Shown piece by piece: positions 12,071 to 13,099 of a stretch of DNA of 13,099 nt (positions are counted from its first letter, which is position 1; every line of letters begins with the position of its first letter). A model generated the notes under the pieces. The model was not told where the DNA came from. It made no database searches and saw only the letters and a list, made by a program, of their open reading frames with translations. The position numbers and the translations under genes are program-made. This stretch comes from JAXFQS01 sp051892815 (GTDB taxonomy: Bacteria > Verrucomicrobiota > Kiritimatiellia > RFP12 > DVOR01): NCBI GenBank assembly GCA_051892815.1, contig JBJFGP010000147.1, positions 1-13,099 on the forward strand, read 5' to 3'.

Positions 12071-12997
12071 ATGACCCTCAAACCAGTCAAACCCGCCGCG
12101 TGCATCGGCGCTATCGCCGCTGCCCTTTTCTTCCAAGGTTGCCAGTCCACGCCTGACAAGGTCGACGAGCCGGCGAAGGAACCTGTCGAGATTCCTCCTG
12201 CCGAGGTTGCGCCCGAGCCGTTGCCGCCAGTGGAGCTGGCTCCTGCCAAGCCTGAGACGACGGTCTATACTGTCAAGTCTGGCGATACGCTTTCGGCGAT
12301 TGCGGCGGCTTATGGGCTCCGTCTGCCCGATATTCTGGCGCTGAATCCCTCGGTGAAGCCTGACCGAATCTATGTGGGTCAAAAGATTCAGCTGCCTGGG
12401 AAGGTTGACATCAAGGCGGCTCCGAAGGCCGCACCTGCCGCCAAGCCTGTTGCCGACGGGAAGACGACGGTCTATGTGGTGAAGGGTGGCGATTCGTTGA
12501 GTGTCATTGCCAAGCGGGTTGGCTGCAAGGTTTCGTGCATCAAGGAGCTCAATGGTCTCAAGAGCGACAAGATTTGGGTCGGGCAGAAGTTGAAGGTTCC
12601 GGCCGGGGCGAAGGTTGCGGCGAAGCCGGCTCAAGCCAAGCCGTCTGCCGCGCGCCCGGTTGCGGCGAAGTCTGAGGCTGCGGTGAAACCGGCTCCTGCG
12701 GCGGCTGTGACGGCCCCGAAGGATGCGGCTCCTGCGGCGCCTGTGGCGGAACCTGCGCCGGCGGCTCCTGCGGCTGTGGAGGAGCCTGAGGTGGCGGCGC
12801 CTCCGGCGGTTTCGGGGGAGGCGAAGGCTCCGGCTACTTCTTCCTACACGGTCCGCGCGGGGGATGATCTCTATTCGATTGCGATGCGCTGGGCGGTCTC
12901 TCCCAATGAAATCAAGGCGCTCAATGGTTTGGAGGGTGATGTGGACAAGATTACGCTCAAGCCGGGTCAGGTTCTGAAGATTCCTGCGGTCGATTGA
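12071..12997 (+). CDS. Lipoprotein with three LysM peptidoglycan-binding domains
   Basis: 308 residues. An N-terminal lipoprotein signal (hydrophobic stretch ending LFFQGC, Cys24 as the lipidated residue) is followed by a Pro/Glu/Ala-rich tether, LysM 1 (about 65-109, VYTVKSGDTLSAIA), LysM 2 (about 134-177, VYVVKGGDSLSVIA), an Ala/Pro/Lys-rich linker of about 80 residues, and LysM 3 at the C-terminus (about 259-305, SYTVRAGDDLYSIA). LysM domains bind the glycan strands of peptidoglycan. No peptidase, amidase or M23 domain is attached, so it is probably a structural or recruiting envelope protein instead of an enzyme. The ribosome site AAGGAG (12056-12061) lies inside the end of murD and the start is 3 bases after the murD stop, so translation is probably coupled. 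LysM 2 carries two cysteines (GCKVSC) that could form a disulfide. Codons become G/T-ending compared with murD. Confidence 0.88.
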   Translation: MTLKPVKPAACIGAIAAALFFQGCQSTPDKVDEPAKEPVEIPPAEVAPEPLPPVELAPAKPETTVYTVKSGDTLSAIAAAYGLRLPDILALNPSVKPDRIYVGQKIQLPGKVDIKAAPKAAPAAKPVADGKTTVYVVKGGDSLSVIAKRVGCKVSCIKELNGLKSDKIWVGQKLKVPAGAKVAAKPAQAKPSAARPVAAKSEAAVKPAPAAAVTAPKDAAPAAPVAEPAPAAPAAVEEPEVAAPPAVSGEAKAPATSSYTVRAGDDLYSIAMRWAVSPNEIKALNGLEGDVDKITLKPGQVLKIPAVD

Positions 12998-13013
12998 GGT
13001 GTTGTTTTGTGTG

Positions 13014-13049
13014 GAGCCGCCGGCTTGGTGCTGGCGGCTCTTTTTGTTT
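13014..13049 (+). terminator. Intrinsic terminator after the LysM lipoprotein gene
   Basis: GAGCCGCC (13014-13021) pairs perfectly with GGCGGCTC (13033-13040) and is followed by TTTTTGTTT. It starts 17 bases after the stop and closes the murD-LysM unit. The last 50 bases of the window are G-rich with no recognisable feature. Confidence 0.92.
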
Positions 13050-13099
13050 CGGAGGGGGGCGGCGGGTAGGCAGGTTTGGGTGTGGTTGGTGGCAATCTT

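Noticed and set aside
1..13099. CRISPR array, insertion sequence, prophage or recombinase genes
   Set aside because: No regularly spaced short repeats, no transposase, integrase or invertase motifs in any convincing frame; the repeats present are accounted for above.

Overview
This looks like a GC-rich (by eye around 60%) chromosomal fragment from the PVC superphylum, most likely a gut-type Kiritimatiellota or a close Verrucomicrobia/Lentisphaerae relative. That placement is inference. It rests on two secreted proteins that open, after the signal peptide, with a SNIVGYQKI motif, on two PEP-CTERM surface proteins, on a galactokinase with GNHTDY in place of GEHTDY, and on a secreted LacZ-type beta-galactosidase.

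Layout. (1) 1-1013: the 3' three quarters of dnaA, followed by a C-rich, G-poor spacer. (2) 1116-4303: a mirror-image surface-protein locus. Two genes on the + strand (A, a secreted repeat protein; B, a PEP-CTERM protein) face paralogous copies on the - strand (B', A'), in the order A> B> <B' <A'. A bidirectional terminator lies close to the symmetry axis near 2780. The first 93 bases of A and A' plus 31 bases upstream form a perfect 124-bp inverted repeat (1257-1380 and 4180-4303), although the rest of the genes has diverged. A has a near-consensus promoter and a long structured leader; A' has no recognisable promoter. (3) 4473-10574: a lactose/galactose module of secreted GH2 beta-galactosidase, galactokinase and an FGHS-type MFS sugar transporter. 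A perfect LacI/GalR-type operator overlaps the lacZ start region. (4) 10649-13049: tRNA-Asn with its own promoter and terminator, then murD with a shortened central domain, then a LysM lipoprotein gene 3 bases after murD, closed by a strong terminator.

How the genes fit together. LacZ should release galactose outside the cytoplasm, the transporter should import it, and GalK should phosphorylate it. GalT and GalE are not in the window. MurD and the LysM lipoprotein are both cell-wall genes and look translationally coupled. The A/B pairs are surface or exported proteins of unknown function.

The most unusual part is the A-B/B'-A' locus. Its geometry (in-frame perfect inverted repeats covering the signal-peptide region, a promoter outside one repeat, different mature proteins inside) is what an invertible or gene-converting surface-antigen switch would look like. 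Switching itself is a hypothesis that sequence alone cannot settle. Base composition also swings between C-rich and G-rich on the + strand inside single genes, which explains several very long but spurious antisense ORFs.
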